Source of the DNA: Mycobacterium asiaticum
Lineage (GTDB): Bacteria > Actinomycetota > Actinomycetes > Mycobacteriales > Mycobacteriaceae
DNA: 64,000 bases
Assembly: GCF_001673635.1 (NCBI RefSeq)
Contig: NZ_LZMH01000052.1
Coordinates: forward strand, 1 to 64,000
Direction of reading: 5' to 3'
Position 1 is the first letter of the stretch, and every line of letters begins with the position of its first letter. The position numbers and the translations under genes are program-made. The notes beneath the pieces were generated by a model, which worked only from the letters and a program-made list of their open reading frames with translations, was not told the DNA's origin and did not search any database. Shown here in pieces: positions 11,466 through 20,315 of this stretch.

Positions 11466-11503
11466 CGGCTGCGTTGGTTCCTCACAGCTAAGCATGGCAC
11501 GCT

Positions 11504-12079
11504 GTGCACGTGGCGGCCGAGCTGTATCCGGGGGACATCAAGTCGGTGCTGCTCACCCAGGAGCAGATTCAGGCCCGCATCGCCGAGCTCGCCGCACAGA
11601 TCGGCGAGGACTACCGTGACCTGGCAACAACCACCGGCCAGGACCTGCTGTTGATCACCGTCCTCAAGGGTGCGGTGCTGTTCGTCACGGACCTGGCTCG
11701 CGCCATTCCGCTGCCAACTCAGTTCGAGTTCATGGCGGTGAGCTCCTATGGTTCCTCGACGTCCTCGTCGGGCGTGGTGCGGATTCTCAAGGACCTCGAC
11801 CGCGACATCCACGACCGCGACGTGCTGATCGTCGAGGACGTGGTCGACTCCGGCCTGACGCTGTCCTGGCTGCTGCGCAACCTCACCAGCCGCCATCCGC
11901 GCTCGCTGCGGGTGTGCACGCTGCTGCGCAAGCCCGACGCGGTGGGCGCAAACGTCGACATCACCTACGTGGGCTTCGACATCCCGAATGACTTCGTCGT
12001 CGGCTACGGCCTGGATTACGACGAGCGTTACCGCGACCTGTCCTACATCGGGACGTTGGATCCGCGGGTTTACCAGTAA
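11504..12079 (+). CDS. hpt: Hypoxanthine-guanine phosphoribosyltransferase
   Basis: The 191-residue type I phosphoribosyltransferase salvages hypoxanthine and guanine with PRPP. The PRPP-binding motif is [17 protein letters not shown] (near residues 106-122), preceded by the flexible-loop region [21 protein letters not shown], and the purine-binding end [19 protein letters not shown] is present. GTG at 11504 is assumed; a second GTG at 11510 is equally possible. It is the last gene of the Rv3627c-like/tilS chain; a long non-coding region follows. Confidence 0.94.
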   Translation: MHVAAELYPGDIKSVLLTQEQIQARIAELAAQIGEDYRDLATTTGQDLLLITVLKGAVLFVTDLARAIPLPTQFEFMAVSSYGSSTSSSGVVRILKDLDRDIHDRDVLIVEDVVDSGLTLSWLLRNLTSRHPRSLRVCTLLRKPDAVGANVDITYVGFDIPNDFVVGYGLDYDERYRDLSYIGTLDPRVYQ

Positions 12080-12766
12080 CAGTCAGCTCGCTCCCAGACA
12101 GGCCGGCGGCGACCGCGGCGATAACTTTGCGGGTGCGGTTTGCAATCGGTGTGGCTCGGACCTTAGCCTCTAGGGTCGGACCATCGCGGTCCCGGCCGTT
12201 CACCGTCGCGTTGTCTGGCCGTTTTCCCATGATGGTTCCACGAGCAAACGACTCAAAGCGCAATTGCCGCGCCAGTGGTGGTCGTTGGTCCGGCCGTGGA
12301 TCGTATCAAGCACCATTCCCGGCGGCGCCCACTGGACATCGTGTGTGAAGTATACGCAGGACCTTCGGCATATCCAGGTAACCCGTCAGCGGGTGTCCGA
12401 CCCGACTTCGGACCCTCTTATGGCGGCGGGTAATCACGTTGTGTGTCAGTGCTTTTGGAAGGTAACGCAGATCACATCCCGAGGCTGCCAGCCGCCACCA
12501 CGCCATAATTGGGGCCGAGAAATCAACTATTTCCGATAATTCATACAATACTCAAAACATATTTCATTCAGATAAGACTCATAGAAATAATGCAAATGGG
12601 CACCCGGAGCGTCTCAGCAAATGAACAATTGATAACTCGACAGTGAACAGGCTTGCTGAAGCCTGTGTTGCGCACGGCGGGCTGCCTAACCTGACGGAGG
12701 ATGCGCGTCAGTGGCGTACCGGTTGCTGAAAGTCACTGATGCAAGTGCTCTAAGGGAGGAACACAA
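12080..12766. other. Intergenic region, relatively AT-rich, upstream of the PE/PPE pair
   Basis: No convincing gene is present in these 687 bases. Short open frames at 12127-12348 and 12306-12548 have no recognisable content. The part from ~12530 to 12600 is clearly AT-richer than its surroundings, which in mycobacteria often marks Lsr2-bound DNA near PE/PPE genes (inference). In H37Rv lpqG lies between hpt and PE32, but I see no lipoprotein remnant here. Confidence 0.6.
12647..12666. other. Short hairpin upstream of PE gene
   Basis: The 8-base arms ACAGGCTT (12647-12654) and AAGCCTGT (12659-12666) flank the four-base loop GCTG, about 100 bases before the PE start. No T-run follows, so it is not a classical terminator. 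It could be a leader structure or chance. Confidence 0.4.
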
Positions 12767-13066
12767 ATGTCACTCGTGATCGCTCGGCCCGAAATCGTGG
12801 CGGGCGTCGCCGGGGAACTGCAGTCCATCAACGCAATGGCGCGCACAGGGGACGAACTTGCGGCAGCACCGACCACTGGGGTGGTTCCGGCCGCCGCCGA
12901 CGTGGTGTCTCAGCTGACCGCCGCCCAGTTCGCCGCGCACGCACGTCTGTATCAGGTGATCAGCGTCCAGGCGGCAGCTGTGCAGGAGCAGCTGGCCACC
13001 ACGCTTGCCGTCACCGCGGGCTCTTACGCGGACACCGAGGCGGCCAACGCCGCCAGCATCGGCTAG
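12767..13066 (+). CDS. PE family protein (PE32-like)
   Basis: The 99-residue protein consists of a PE domain only. The N-terminus MSLVIARPEIVAGVAGELQ carries the PE motif at residues 8-9 and is followed by two long helices that end in AGSYADTEAAN with the YxxxD/E export signal (YADTE). A strong Shine-Dalgarno (AGGGAGGA) lies just before the ATG. The PPE gene follows after 17 bases, the usual arrangement for a heterodimer exported by a type VII (ESX) system. Position after hpt corresponds to PE32 in H37Rv. Confidence 0.92.
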   Translation: MSLVIARPEIVAGVAGELQSINAMARTGDELAAAPTTGVVPAAADVVSQLTAAQFAAHARLYQVISVQAAAVQEQLATTLAVTAGSYADTEAANAASIG

Positions 13067-13083
13067 GTGGGGGAGTAGTAGCA

Positions 13084-14352
13084 GTGGATTTCGCGTTACT
13101 GCCCCCGGAGGTCAACTCCACGTTGATGTACTCCGGGCCGGGTGCCGGATCGATGCTGGCCGCGGCCACCGCATGGCAATCGCTGGCCGCTGAACTCCAT
13201 GCGACGGCGGGTTCCTACCGGTCGCTGTTGTCCGGCTTGACCACCGGACCGTGGATGGGGCCCGCCGCGGCAGCGATGTCGGCTGCGGTCGCGCCGCACC
13301 TGACCTGGTTGGACAGCACCGCCCTGCTGGCCGAACAAGCCGGCGCGCAGGCCGCAGCCGCGGCCAGCGCCTACGAGGCGGCATTCTCCGGGACGGTACC
13401 GCCCGTGGAGGTCGCGGCCAATCGGGCGCTGCTGGCACAGCTGGTGGCCACCAACATCTTTGGCCAGAACACTCCGGCGATCGCCGTGGTCGAAGCCGAC
13501 TACGCGGAGATGTGGGCGCAGGACGCCGGGGTGATGTACGGCTACGCCGGCTCGTCGGCGCAAGCGACGGCGCTGACTCCGTTCAGCTTGCCGCCGCAGG
13601 TGACCACCCCGACCGGTTTGGCCAACCAGGCAGCCGCCGTGGCGCAGGCTTCGGCGTCATCCGTGGCCTCGACCGTGCAGGATTTCGTCACCAACATGAA
13701 CAGCTCGGTCAACAAGGCGCTAGCCGGACTTTCCGGGCTGACCAACGCGCCGCCGTTCCTCAAGGATCCACTGGCCGTGCTGGGATTAGGCAACACCACC
13801 TGGAACTCCAATGGTGACGGACTTGTGTTCCAGGGGGTCGTGGGAGACCTCATGGAGGGTTTGACCGGCTCTTCAACGTTGGACGCGAGCGTTTTCGCCG
13901 ATACCTACATCAGGATGATCTCCCCGGTGCGTCTGACCTCCACGGCGATGAAGGACATTGACGGCCTGGGACACAGTTTCTTCCCCGCGGCCGCCCACGC
14001 CGCCGAAGGCGCGGCCAAGGCTGCGGAGGGAGCAGCAGCCGGTTTGGGCAATCTCGGCGGCCTGGGTGGTTTGGGCGGATTGGGCGGCGTGAGCGGGATC
14101 GGCAAGGCCGCGCAGATCGGTGGGCTGTCGGTGCCCAATGCCTGGGCAACGGCGACGCCGGGCCTTGGCCGGGTGGCGACGCTGCCGTTCAGCGGTGCCG
14201 GCGCGAACGCGGCCGTAGTGCCCGAACCCAGCCAGCACATGCTCGGCGGCATGCCTCTCACCGGCGGGCTCGGACGCGGCCTGGGTGCGGCAAACGCGCC
14301 GCGCTACGGCTTCCATCCCACAGTGATGACACGTCCACCGTTCGCGGGGTGA
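13084..14352 (+). CDS. PPE family protein, SVP subgroup (PPE65-like)
   Basis: The 422-residue protein has the PPE domain in residues 1-~175: DFALLPPEVNS at the N-terminus, the TGPWMGPAA tryptophan region, and AEMWAQDAGVMYGYA. The C-terminal part is Gly/Ala-rich and contains GGLSVPNAW, the SVP motif (GxxSVPxxW), ending in RPPFAG. GTG start. It pairs with the PE protein immediately upstream and is expected to be exported by an ESX system to the cell envelope. H37Rv carries esxW and esxV next; here no esx gene follows. Confidence 0.92.
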   Translation: MDFALLPPEVNSTLMYSGPGAGSMLAAATAWQSLAAELHATAGSYRSLLSGLTTGPWMGPAAAAMSAAVAPHLTWLDSTALLAEQAGAQAAAAASAYEAAFSGTVPPVEVAANRALLAQLVATNIFGQNTPAIAVVEADYAEMWAQDAGVMYGYAGSSAQATALTPFSLPPQVTTPTGLANQAAAVAQASASSVASTVQDFVTNMNSSVNKALAGLSGLTNAPPFLKDPLAVLGLGNTTWNSNGDGLVFQGVVGDLMEGLTGSSTLDASVFADTYIRMISPVRLTSTAMKDIDGLGHSFFPAAAHAAEGAAKAAEGAAAGLGNLGGLGGLGGLGGVSGIGKAAQIGGLSVPNAWATATPGLGRVATLPFSGAGANAAVVPEPSQHMLGGMPLTGGLGRGLGAANAPRYGFHPTVMTRPPFAG

Positions 14353-14442
14353 AGCCGCGAGGCTGCACAGGGGCTTTCGCGGTGTCGAACGGCGGGTTGA
14401 CCATGGTTCACGGGCTAGCGGCCCGCACCGTCAGTTTGTGAG

Positions 14443-16008
14443 CTATCGCAGGTACTGCGGACAGTAGACACTGATCGCGGCGTTGACGCCGGCCGCGGCC
14501 TGGGCCGGGGTGATGCCTTGGTTGCTGTTCACGGTCGCGTCGGCGACTTCGTTGGGGCTTCCGCCGTTCTGCAGCACCGTGCACAGGTTACGACCGGTGT
14601 TGACGGCCACCGTGGGGTCAGTGACCGTGACCCCCGGGATCTCCGACACGAGATTGAGATAAGCCTGGTCGGGGCTGGGTGCAGACTGCTGCGGTGCCGG
14701 CGCGGCCGGTGCCGGCGAGGAGGGGCGCTGGGCGACCGGTATCGGTGCCTTCGGGGCCGGCGCATTGGGAACCGACGCCGGTGGCGGCGGGGCCGGTGCC
14801 GGCGCCGGCGGAGCAGATTCACCGACCACCGGGGCCACCGGCGGCGTGGGTGCTGAAGGTGGCGCGTGCTGTGCCACCGGCTGAGGTTGCGCCAGGGCGG
14901 GGGGTGCCGGCGCCTGTGCCCTCAGCTCACCCGGGCCGTTGTCATCCGGATAGCCGCTGGCGCCAAGAGCCGTCAGCGCAAGCAGGGTGGCCGCTGCCGC
15001 AAAGATGCGCCACCGCTGGGCTATTCCGCGTTCGGCGCCGGCGGCTGTGGGCGTGGGCGCCGAGATCGACGCCATCGGTGACCTGACCGCCAACGGTCTC
15101 GGCATGGTCGACGCCGAAGCTGCCGGGTGCCGGCCGGAGGTGACCGCCTCAGCGAATGCGTCCGCGAAGTCAGTGCACCGCGGGAAGCGATCCGCCGGGT
15201 CCTTGGCGAGGGCTGTGGCCAGCACCGGGTCGAATACCCGCAGCATCGGATGCGTCTCCGCCAGGGACGGCGGCGGCGCGCTCAGGTGGCGGCTGATCAC
15301 CACCGCCGGATTGTTATGCGGGAACAGCGGCGACCCAGTCAGCAGATGGTAGGCGGTGGCTGCCAGAGCGTATTGGTCGGCGCGCCCATCAAGCGGTTCA
15401 TCGGTCAACTGTTCCGGTGGGGCGTAGGGAACCGTGCCGATGGTCATGTTCGTCGCGGTCAAGCCGCTGGTGTCACCGATGTTCCGCGATATGCCGAAAT
15501 CGCTCAACAAGATTCGTTGGTCGCCAGCCGCGGCCCTCGCGAGAAGGATGTTGGCTGGACTGACATCGCGGTGCATCAGATTGTGATGACGGTGCGCATA
15601 GTCGAGAGCGCTGGCGATCGCGGTGACTATTTGTGCCACTCGATCCGCTGGCATGCCCGCCGGATAGTGGTCGCGCAGCAAGCTCGCCGCGTCGGTTCCG
15701 TCGACGAAGTCCATAGCTATCCACAGCTGTCCGTTGAACTCGCCACGGTCGTTGATGCGCACGATGTTGGGATGCCACAGCGCGGCCGCCAAGTCCGCCT
15801 CACGAATGAATCGCTGGCGATAGTCGTCGTCGGCGGAGACCCCGCTGCCGAGGATCTTCAGGGCCTCTTGCCGCGGTAACCGCGGATGCTGGGCGAGGTA
15901 GACCTCGCCCATGCCGCCGGATCCTAGAAACCGCAGGACCTTATAACCGGCGAATACATCGTTCGCGTGCAACCCGATGCCGGGGCCTCCGTGGATCAAC
16001 CGAATCAC
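14443..16008 (-). CDS. Transmembrane Ser/Thr protein kinase, PknF-like, with extracellular DUF732 domain
   Basis: The 521-residue receptor kinase has its kinase domain at ~20-285: glycine loop GSGGMGEVY at 29-37, ATP-binding Lys51 in ALKIL, catalytic loop HRDVSPAN at 146-153, DFG at 170-172, then [11 protein letters not shown]. Position 150 is Ser where most such kinases have Lys (HRDVKPxN); the HRDVSPxN form also occurs in some other bacterial kinases. One membrane helix follows at ~333-350, then a Pro/Ala-rich linker, then a ~70-residue DUF732 domain ([14 protein letters not shown] to YCPQYLR, with two Cys) outside the membrane. H37Rv has no kinase between PPE65 and Rv3618, so this is an accessory gene here. 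The ligand is unknown. Confidence 0.92.
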   Translation of the reverse strand: MIRLIHGGPGIGLHANDVFAGYKVLRFLGSGGMGEVYLAQHPRLPRQEALKILGSGVSADDDYRQRFIREADLAAALWHPNIVRINDRGEFNGQLWIAMDFVDGTDAASLLRDHYPAGMPADRVAQIVTAIASALDYAHRHHNLMHRDVSPANILLARAAAGDQRILLSDFGISRNIGDTSGLTATNMTIGTVPYAPPEQLTDEPLDGRADQYALAATAYHLLTGSPLFPHNNPAVVISRHLSAPPPSLAETHPMLRVFDPVLATALAKDPADRFPRCTDFADAFAEAVTSGRHPAASASTMPRPLAVRSPMASISAPTPTAAGAERGIAQRWRIFAAAATLLALTALGASGYPDDNGPGELRAQAPAPPALAQPQPVAQHAPPSAPTPPVAPVVGESAPPAPAPAPPPPASVPNAPAPKAPIPVAQRPSSPAPAAPAPQQSAPSPDQAYLNLVSEIPGVTVTDPTVAVNTGRNLCTVLQNGGSPNEVADATVNSNQGITPAQAAAGVNAAISVYCPQYLR

Positions 16009-16218
16009 CGCACCGTTCGTAACCGAGTTCCCCGGCGCACGTCGGCGCCGGCGAAATCAGCATATAGCTCGAGTTCATCTGTTAGCTACCTTCCGTTCAC
16101 CTAAACACACCGAAGGATTAACCCTCCGGAGGCTCGCCGAGGGCCCGGGCAAGGAGTGCCCTGGCAACCGACGCGGACAAGAGGTTTTTAGCGCGCCCGG
16201 ATCAGTGGTTGATCGGTG

Positions 16219-16485
16219 CTAGGTCGCCGCCGCGAGTTCGGCGCGAGCGCGGCGCTCGATCAAGAGCGGAATGAAATCCCGAACGGTGCTCGGTTCGAAT
16301 CGTGCGCGGGCGTTCCGGATCGCGCCGGCGACCTGATCCGGCGGCAGATGACCGTACATCGCGATGAGGCGACGCTCGATACGGATAATCATTTGTTCCT
16401 CAGCGATCTCCGCCACCAAGTAAGGGTCCGATATGGGGCACCCTCCGTCAACCGCAGATTCGACCGCGCCACATCCAACGGTCAC
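16219..16485 (-). CDS. Three-helix-bundle dimerization domain protein (DUF3562-like)
   Basis: The 88-residue soluble protein has the core IERRLIAMYGHLPPDQVAGA, then ARFEPSTVRDFIPLLIERRAR, typical of small mycobacterial proteins annotated as three-helix bundle dimerization domain. Function unknown. The N-terminal ~20 residues before DPYLVAE are poorly defined and the start could be further in. It is 18 bases from the end of the zinc dehydrogenase on the same strand, so it may be the last gene of that operon. Confidence 0.75.
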   Translation of the reverse strand: MTVGCGAVESAVDGGCPISDPYLVAEIAEEQMIIRIERRLIAMYGHLPPDQVAGAIRNARARFEPSTVRDFIPLLIERRARAELAAAT

Positions 16486-16503
16486 TCGCTGGTTCCAGAG
16501 CCC

Positions 16504-17517
16504 CTACGGAGTCACCAGGATCTTGCAGTGCCGGTCCGGATCCGCCAGATCGTCAAAGGCCGCCCCCACCTGATCCAGGCCGACCTCGCCGGTGATCAAC
16601 GGGCTGACGTCGATGTCGCCCTCGGCGATCGCGCGCAACGCGTCCCCGAACTCCTCGGGCGTGTAGGCGTTGACGAACTGCATATTGATCTCCTTGGCGG
16701 TGCCGAAGAACGGGTGAATCGCGTCCGGCTCCATGCATACCCCCGCGACGACAAGCCGGGTTCCGTTGCGGGCACGCCGCATTACGTCATCGATGATGCC
16801 GGGAACGCCTACCGCTTCGAACACCACGCGGGCTTTCACGGTGTCAAACGGCGAGTCCTGAGCCGGGTCCACCGTTTGATGTGCGCCCATCCTCGCCGCC
16901 AGCTCTCGCCGCTTCGGTGAGAAGTCCGATGCCACAATGGTTTCGACGCCCCGTACCTTCAGTGCGGCGATGATCGCGATTCCGATGGGTCCACAACCGA
17001 TCACCAAGGCTGGCTCTTCGGCCCGTATTCTCGACTTGTTGACGGCGTGCAACCCCACCGCCATGGGTTCGGCCAAGGCGGCGTGTTTGACATCGACCCC
17101 GTCCGGGATGGGCAGCAGCAGCGGTGCGGAGAGCAACATCCGCTCGGCATAGCCTCCGAGCGCGGTGTTGCTGAAGACGATCGGTTGAACACCTTTGTCC
17201 GAGAGCAGGACCGGCAAAGAAGTGACCAGCGTTCCGGGCGGATGGGTCTCGGTGTCGGGTCCTGCCTCGAGCACCTCGGCACTGAACTCATGACCCATGA
17301 AGACGTCTCGCTCCACGTCGAGATCCATGCCGCCTCGACCGCGGGCCAACTCGTTGCTCAGCGCCACCACCTTGGCGCCGTGAGCGGCGAAATGCAGGTC
17401 GGAGCCGCAGATTCCGCAGGCGCGGACCGCAACAAGCACCTGTCCCGGGCCTGGCACGGGTTCCGGCAGGTCATCGCGGTAGACCATCCGCCCGCCACGC
17501 AACACCGACGCGCGCAT
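16504..17517 (-). CDS. Zinc-binding medium-chain alcohol dehydrogenase
   Basis: The 337-residue MDR enzyme has the catalytic zinc ligand region CGICGSDLHFAAHG near residues 36-49 and GHEFSAEV near 75. The NAD(P) site is VIGCGPIGIAIIAALKVRG (~170-188) followed by VASDFSPKRRELA. I do not see the usual four-Cys structural zinc lobe. ATG 17515-17517 overlaps the upstream stop (TGATG), so translation is coupled to the flavin monooxygenase. With EphA and the monooxygenase it suggests a small oxidative catabolic or detoxification unit; substrate not determinable from sequence. Confidence 0.9.
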   Translation of the reverse strand: MRASVLRGGRMVYRDDLPEPVPGPGQVLVAVRACGICGSDLHFAAHGAKVVALSNELARGRGGMDLDVERDVFMGHEFSAEVLEAGPDTETHPPGTLVTSLPVLLSDKGVQPIVFSNTALGGYAERMLLSAPLLLPIPDGVDVKHAALAEPMAVGLHAVNKSRIRAEEPALVIGCGPIGIAIIAALKVRGVETIVASDFSPKRRELAARMGAHQTVDPAQDSPFDTVKARVVFEAVGVPGIIDDVMRRARNGTRLVVAGVCMEPDAIHPFFGTAKEINMQFVNAYTPEEFGDALRAIAEGDIDVSPLITGEVGLDQVGAAFDDLADPDRHCKILVTP

Positions 17518-18707
17518 CAGTTTTCGGCGCCGTCGTGCTCGGCGACGTGCTGGGTGATGGCCTGCACCACGGCCTGACCCGCGCGCCCGATCAGCTCTTC
17601 GCGCTTGTCTTTGGCCCACTCGTGGGACGCGCGGGGCGCTTCGAGTTGACCTTTGAAGTAGGGAATCACTTTGCGGGCGAACAAATCATAGGAGCGGAAG
17701 GTCGCCTGTGGCGAGGCCCAGTCGTGGCCCAGCAGCAGCAACGTGCCGAAACCGCCCGAGCGCTCCAGCAAATCCTCGATGTGCGCAATCGCGTCCTCCG
17801 GCGTGCCGATGCAGCAGTTCCCCTTGGCGGCATAGTCTTCGACGAACTCCCGGGGTGACTGCGCACCTTCAACCGTGTTGGCCAGGGGCACGAATCCGGC
17901 GGCGCCGAAATACTTGGCGAAGTCCATCAACCCGTAGGTGCAGTCCTCGATCGCCTGGTCACGGGTGTCGGCGATGTGCATGATGCTCAACACCCGCCAG
18001 TCGGTGCGGTCGGGCTCGGCCCGTCCCGCTTTGGCGGCCTGTTCGCGCACCACCTCCCAGGTGTTCTCCAGCGCGGCGTAGCCACCGGGCACCGACATCG
18101 ACAGCGACAGCAGCGAGGTGCCCAACGCCCCGGCCAGCCGAGGTCCCGACGGGGAGATCATCGCGGCCGTGGATATCTCCGGATATGGCCAGGTGTAAGG
18201 ACGAATGTGCAACTGTGCGTCGCGCAGGGTGAACCACTCGGTGTGGCGATCGATGCGCTCGTCGGGCGCGGCACGGAACAGCGCCAGGATCGCCTCGAGG
18301 GATTCCTGCATCATGCGTCGCTGATCGACGGGATCGATACCCATCATGTAGGCGTCCGACGGCAGCGCCCCGGGGCCAGTGCCGAACATCACGCGCCCCC
18401 GGGTGAGGTGGTCCAGCAGCACCCAGCGGTCCGCCACCATGAGCGGGTGGTGGTAGGGCAGCGAGACCACACCGGTGCCCAGCCGGATGTGCTTGGTCCG
18501 CTCTGCGGCGGCCGCGATGAAAACCTCCGGGCAGGCGATCAATTCGTAACCGCCGGAGTGGTGTTCACCAAACCATGCTTCGTCGAAGCCCAACCGGTCC
18601 AGCGCGACGACACGTTCCATGTCGTATTCCAGTGCCACCGTCGGGGACTGGCCGGTCGGGTGAAACGGCGTGATGAAGACGCCGAATCGCATTGGTGCAC
18701 TCACCAT
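17517..18707 (-). CDS. LLM-class flavin-dependent monooxygenase, Rv3618-like
   Basis: The 396-residue luciferase-like TIM-barrel protein shows MRFGVFITPFHP at the N-terminus, EAWFGEHHSGGYE, RLGTGVVSLPYHHPLMVADRW and GRVMFGTGPGALPSD, all typical of bacterial-luciferase-type oxidoreductases using reduced flavin. Length equals the H37Rv neighbour of ephA. ATG at 18707 has a GGAG sequence before it and overlaps the ephA stop; GTG 18704 and ATG 18692 are alternatives. It is the middle gene of ephA-monooxygenase-dehydrogenase. Confidence 0.88.
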   Translation of the reverse strand: MVSAPMRFGVFITPFHPTGQSPTVALEYDMERVVALDRLGFDEAWFGEHHSGGYELIACPEVFIAAAAERTKHIRLGTGVVSLPYHHPLMVADRWVLLDHLTRGRVMFGTGPGALPSDAYMMGIDPVDQRRMMQESLEAILALFRAAPDERIDRHTEWFTLRDAQLHIRPYTWPYPEISTAAMISPSGPRLAGALGTSLLSLSMSVPGGYAALENTWEVVREQAAKAGRAEPDRTDWRVLSIMHIADTRDQAIEDCTYGLMDFAKYFGAAGFVPLANTVEGAQSPREFVEDYAAKGNCCIGTPEDAIAHIEDLLERSGGFGTLLLLGHDWASPQATFRSYDLFARKVIPYFKGQLEAPRASHEWAKDKREELIGRAGQAVVQAITQHVAEHDGAEN

Positions 18708-19669
18708 TCCACTCCTCTGAGGAATTCCAACAACGCAGCGTTCACTTCGTCGGGCCGCTCCTGCTGCAACCAGTGGCCGGCGCCGTCGATCATCAGCTCG
18801 CGATACGGGCCGCTGACCACCTCTGCGGCCCGGTCTTTGCGGGTGAAGCTCAACACGGGATCGGCGGTGCCGCCGATGAACAGGCACGGCACCTCGATCG
18901 TGGCACCGTCCAGGTCCGCGGTGGTCTCCCAGTTGCGGTCCATGTTCCGGTACCAATTCAGCCCGCCGGTGAATCCGGTACGGCTGAATTCCGTGACGTA
19001 GTGGTCGAGTTCGTCCTGACTGATCCAGTCGGGGAGCCCGTCGGGCTCAGGCAGGCGGTCGATGAATCCCTCGGGTCCTGGTGCGAACATGCGCAGCGCC
19101 GCGTCCTGGTCCCCGGATAGCTGCAAACTCATCATCCCGCGCATCGTGCGGGCGGGATCACCATCGAGTTCGGCGTCGGCGACACCGGGCTCCTGGAAAT
19201 ACAGAATGTAGAAGAAGTTCTCACCGAACGTGCGCTTCAGGGCCACCGTGACGGGGCGTTTCGCGCGTGGCACCGGCGGGACGCTCAGTGCGGCCACCGC
19301 ACCCACGCGATCGGGGTGCAGTAGCGGCGCGTTCCACACCACCATGGCGCCCCAGTCGTGGCCGATCCACGCGGCCCGTTCGGCGCCTACATCGTCGAGC
19401 AAGCCGGTGATATCGGCAGTCAGGTGGTGAATGTCGTAGGCCTCGATCTCCTCCGGTCGCGACGAGCCGCCGTAGCCGCGCTGATCCGGTGCCAACACGT
19501 GATAACCAGCCTCGGCCAGCACCGGGATCTGGTGCCGCCAGGAGTAGGCCAGCTCCGGAAACCCGTGGCACAGCACGACGACGGGCGCTCCGCGGTCGCC
19601 GGCCTCGATCACCCGTAACCGCACCCCGTTGGTGTCAACTAACCGTTCGGTAGAGGAGCCCATCGTCAC
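18701..19669 (-). CDS. ephA: Epoxide hydrolase
   Basis: The 322-residue alpha/beta-hydrolase has the oxyanion motif HGFPE (35-39), the nucleophile Asp105 in GHDWGAMV, the cap-domain region NWYRNMDRNWE and the catalytic His in GAGHWLQQERP (~298). These features together define soluble-type epoxide hydrolases, which open epoxides to diols. It is the first gene of an overlapping three-gene operon. Upstream in H37Rv the espACD genes begin; here a divergent VOC gene is found instead. Confidence 0.93.
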   Translation of the reverse strand: MTMGSSTERLVDTNGVRLRVIEAGDRGAPVVVLCHGFPELAYSWRHQIPVLAEAGYHVLAPDQRGYGGSSRPEEIEAYDIHHLTADITGLLDDVGAERAAWIGHDWGAMVVWNAPLLHPDRVGAVAALSVPPVPRAKRPVTVALKRTFGENFFYILYFQEPGVADAELDGDPARTMRGMMSLQLSGDQDAALRMFAPGPEGFIDRLPEPDGLPDWISQDELDHYVTEFSRTGFTGGLNWYRNMDRNWETTADLDGATIEVPCLFIGGTADPVLSFTRKDRAAEVVSGPYRELMIDGAGHWLQQERPDEVNAALLEFLRGVEW

Positions 19670-19746
19670 ACCAAATCACAACAGCAGCGGGCTGAGAAGG
19701 CTTGGCCGGTGGATATCGGCAGGGCTGCCGCGGATGATGGTTAGCC

Positions 19747-20160
19747 ATGCGACTGGACCATGTGGTGCTGTGGACAAAAGACGTGCGGACAGCGATGGAC
19801 TTCTACACCCGGGTGGTGGGCTTGGCGCCGGTGCGCTTCGACGAGTTCGAGTCCGGTACGGCGCCGTTCCCGAGCGTGCGGGTGAGCGAGGACTCGATCA
19901 TCGATCTGATGGCGGCCGAAGGCGCGCAGGTCACCGAATCGATGACGAAGGTAGGGGGAAGCGCGGGCCATCGTGTCAACCACGTCTGCATCTCAATGTC
20001 GAAGTCGGAGTACGACGAATTGGATCGGCGGCTGCAGGCAGCCGGGATAGACACCAGCGCGCGGCTCGACAATTCCTTCGGTGCGCAGGGCTGGGCGCCG
20101 CAGGGTTACTACTTCCCCGATCCGGACGGCAATGTCATCGAGGCGCGCTATTACGACTGA
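19747..20160 (+). CDS. VOC (glyoxalase/bleomycin-resistance fold) family protein
   Basis: The 137-residue protein has paired beta-alpha-beta-beta-beta modules. It begins RLDHVVLWTKDVRTAMDFY, has a central HRVNHVCISMSKSEYDEL, and ends YYFPDPDGNVIEARYYD. His (DHV, NHV) and Glu (VIEAR) residues are in metal-ligand positions typical of the superfamily. The reaction is unknown; dioxygenase, isomerase or antibiotic-binding roles all occur. Divergent from ephA, about 77 bases between starts. Confidence 0.87.
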   Translation: MRLDHVVLWTKDVRTAMDFYTRVVGLAPVRFDEFESGTAPFPSVRVSEDSIIDLMAAEGAQVTESMTKVGGSAGHRVNHVCISMSKSEYDELDRRLQAAGIDTSARLDNSFGAQGWAPQGYYFPDPDGNVIEARYYD

Positions 20161-20315
20161 TCCCGGCAGCGAAGGTGAACCGGCCGCATGCTGGGCGGGG
20201 GTTTCGGGAACCCTCGATCGTTGTCCCGTTGGAGCCCGGCGATCGCCATGGGCGGTAACCTGGACATTTCCACTTGTGTGTATTGGGAAGGACCTGGCCG
20301 ACTCGGCCGTGAGTG

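Noticed and set aside
12306..12548. 80-codon minus-strand frame in the hpt-PE gap
   Set aside because: No recognisable family, no ribosome-binding site, and the region is AT-richer non-coding DNA; considered as an lpqG remnant but no lipobox or similarity is visible.
14353..14442. Possible terminator between the PPE65-like gene and the kinase
   Set aside because: Only a weak, imperfect CCGCGA/TCGCGG pairing with a large loop and no T-run; not strong enough to annotate.
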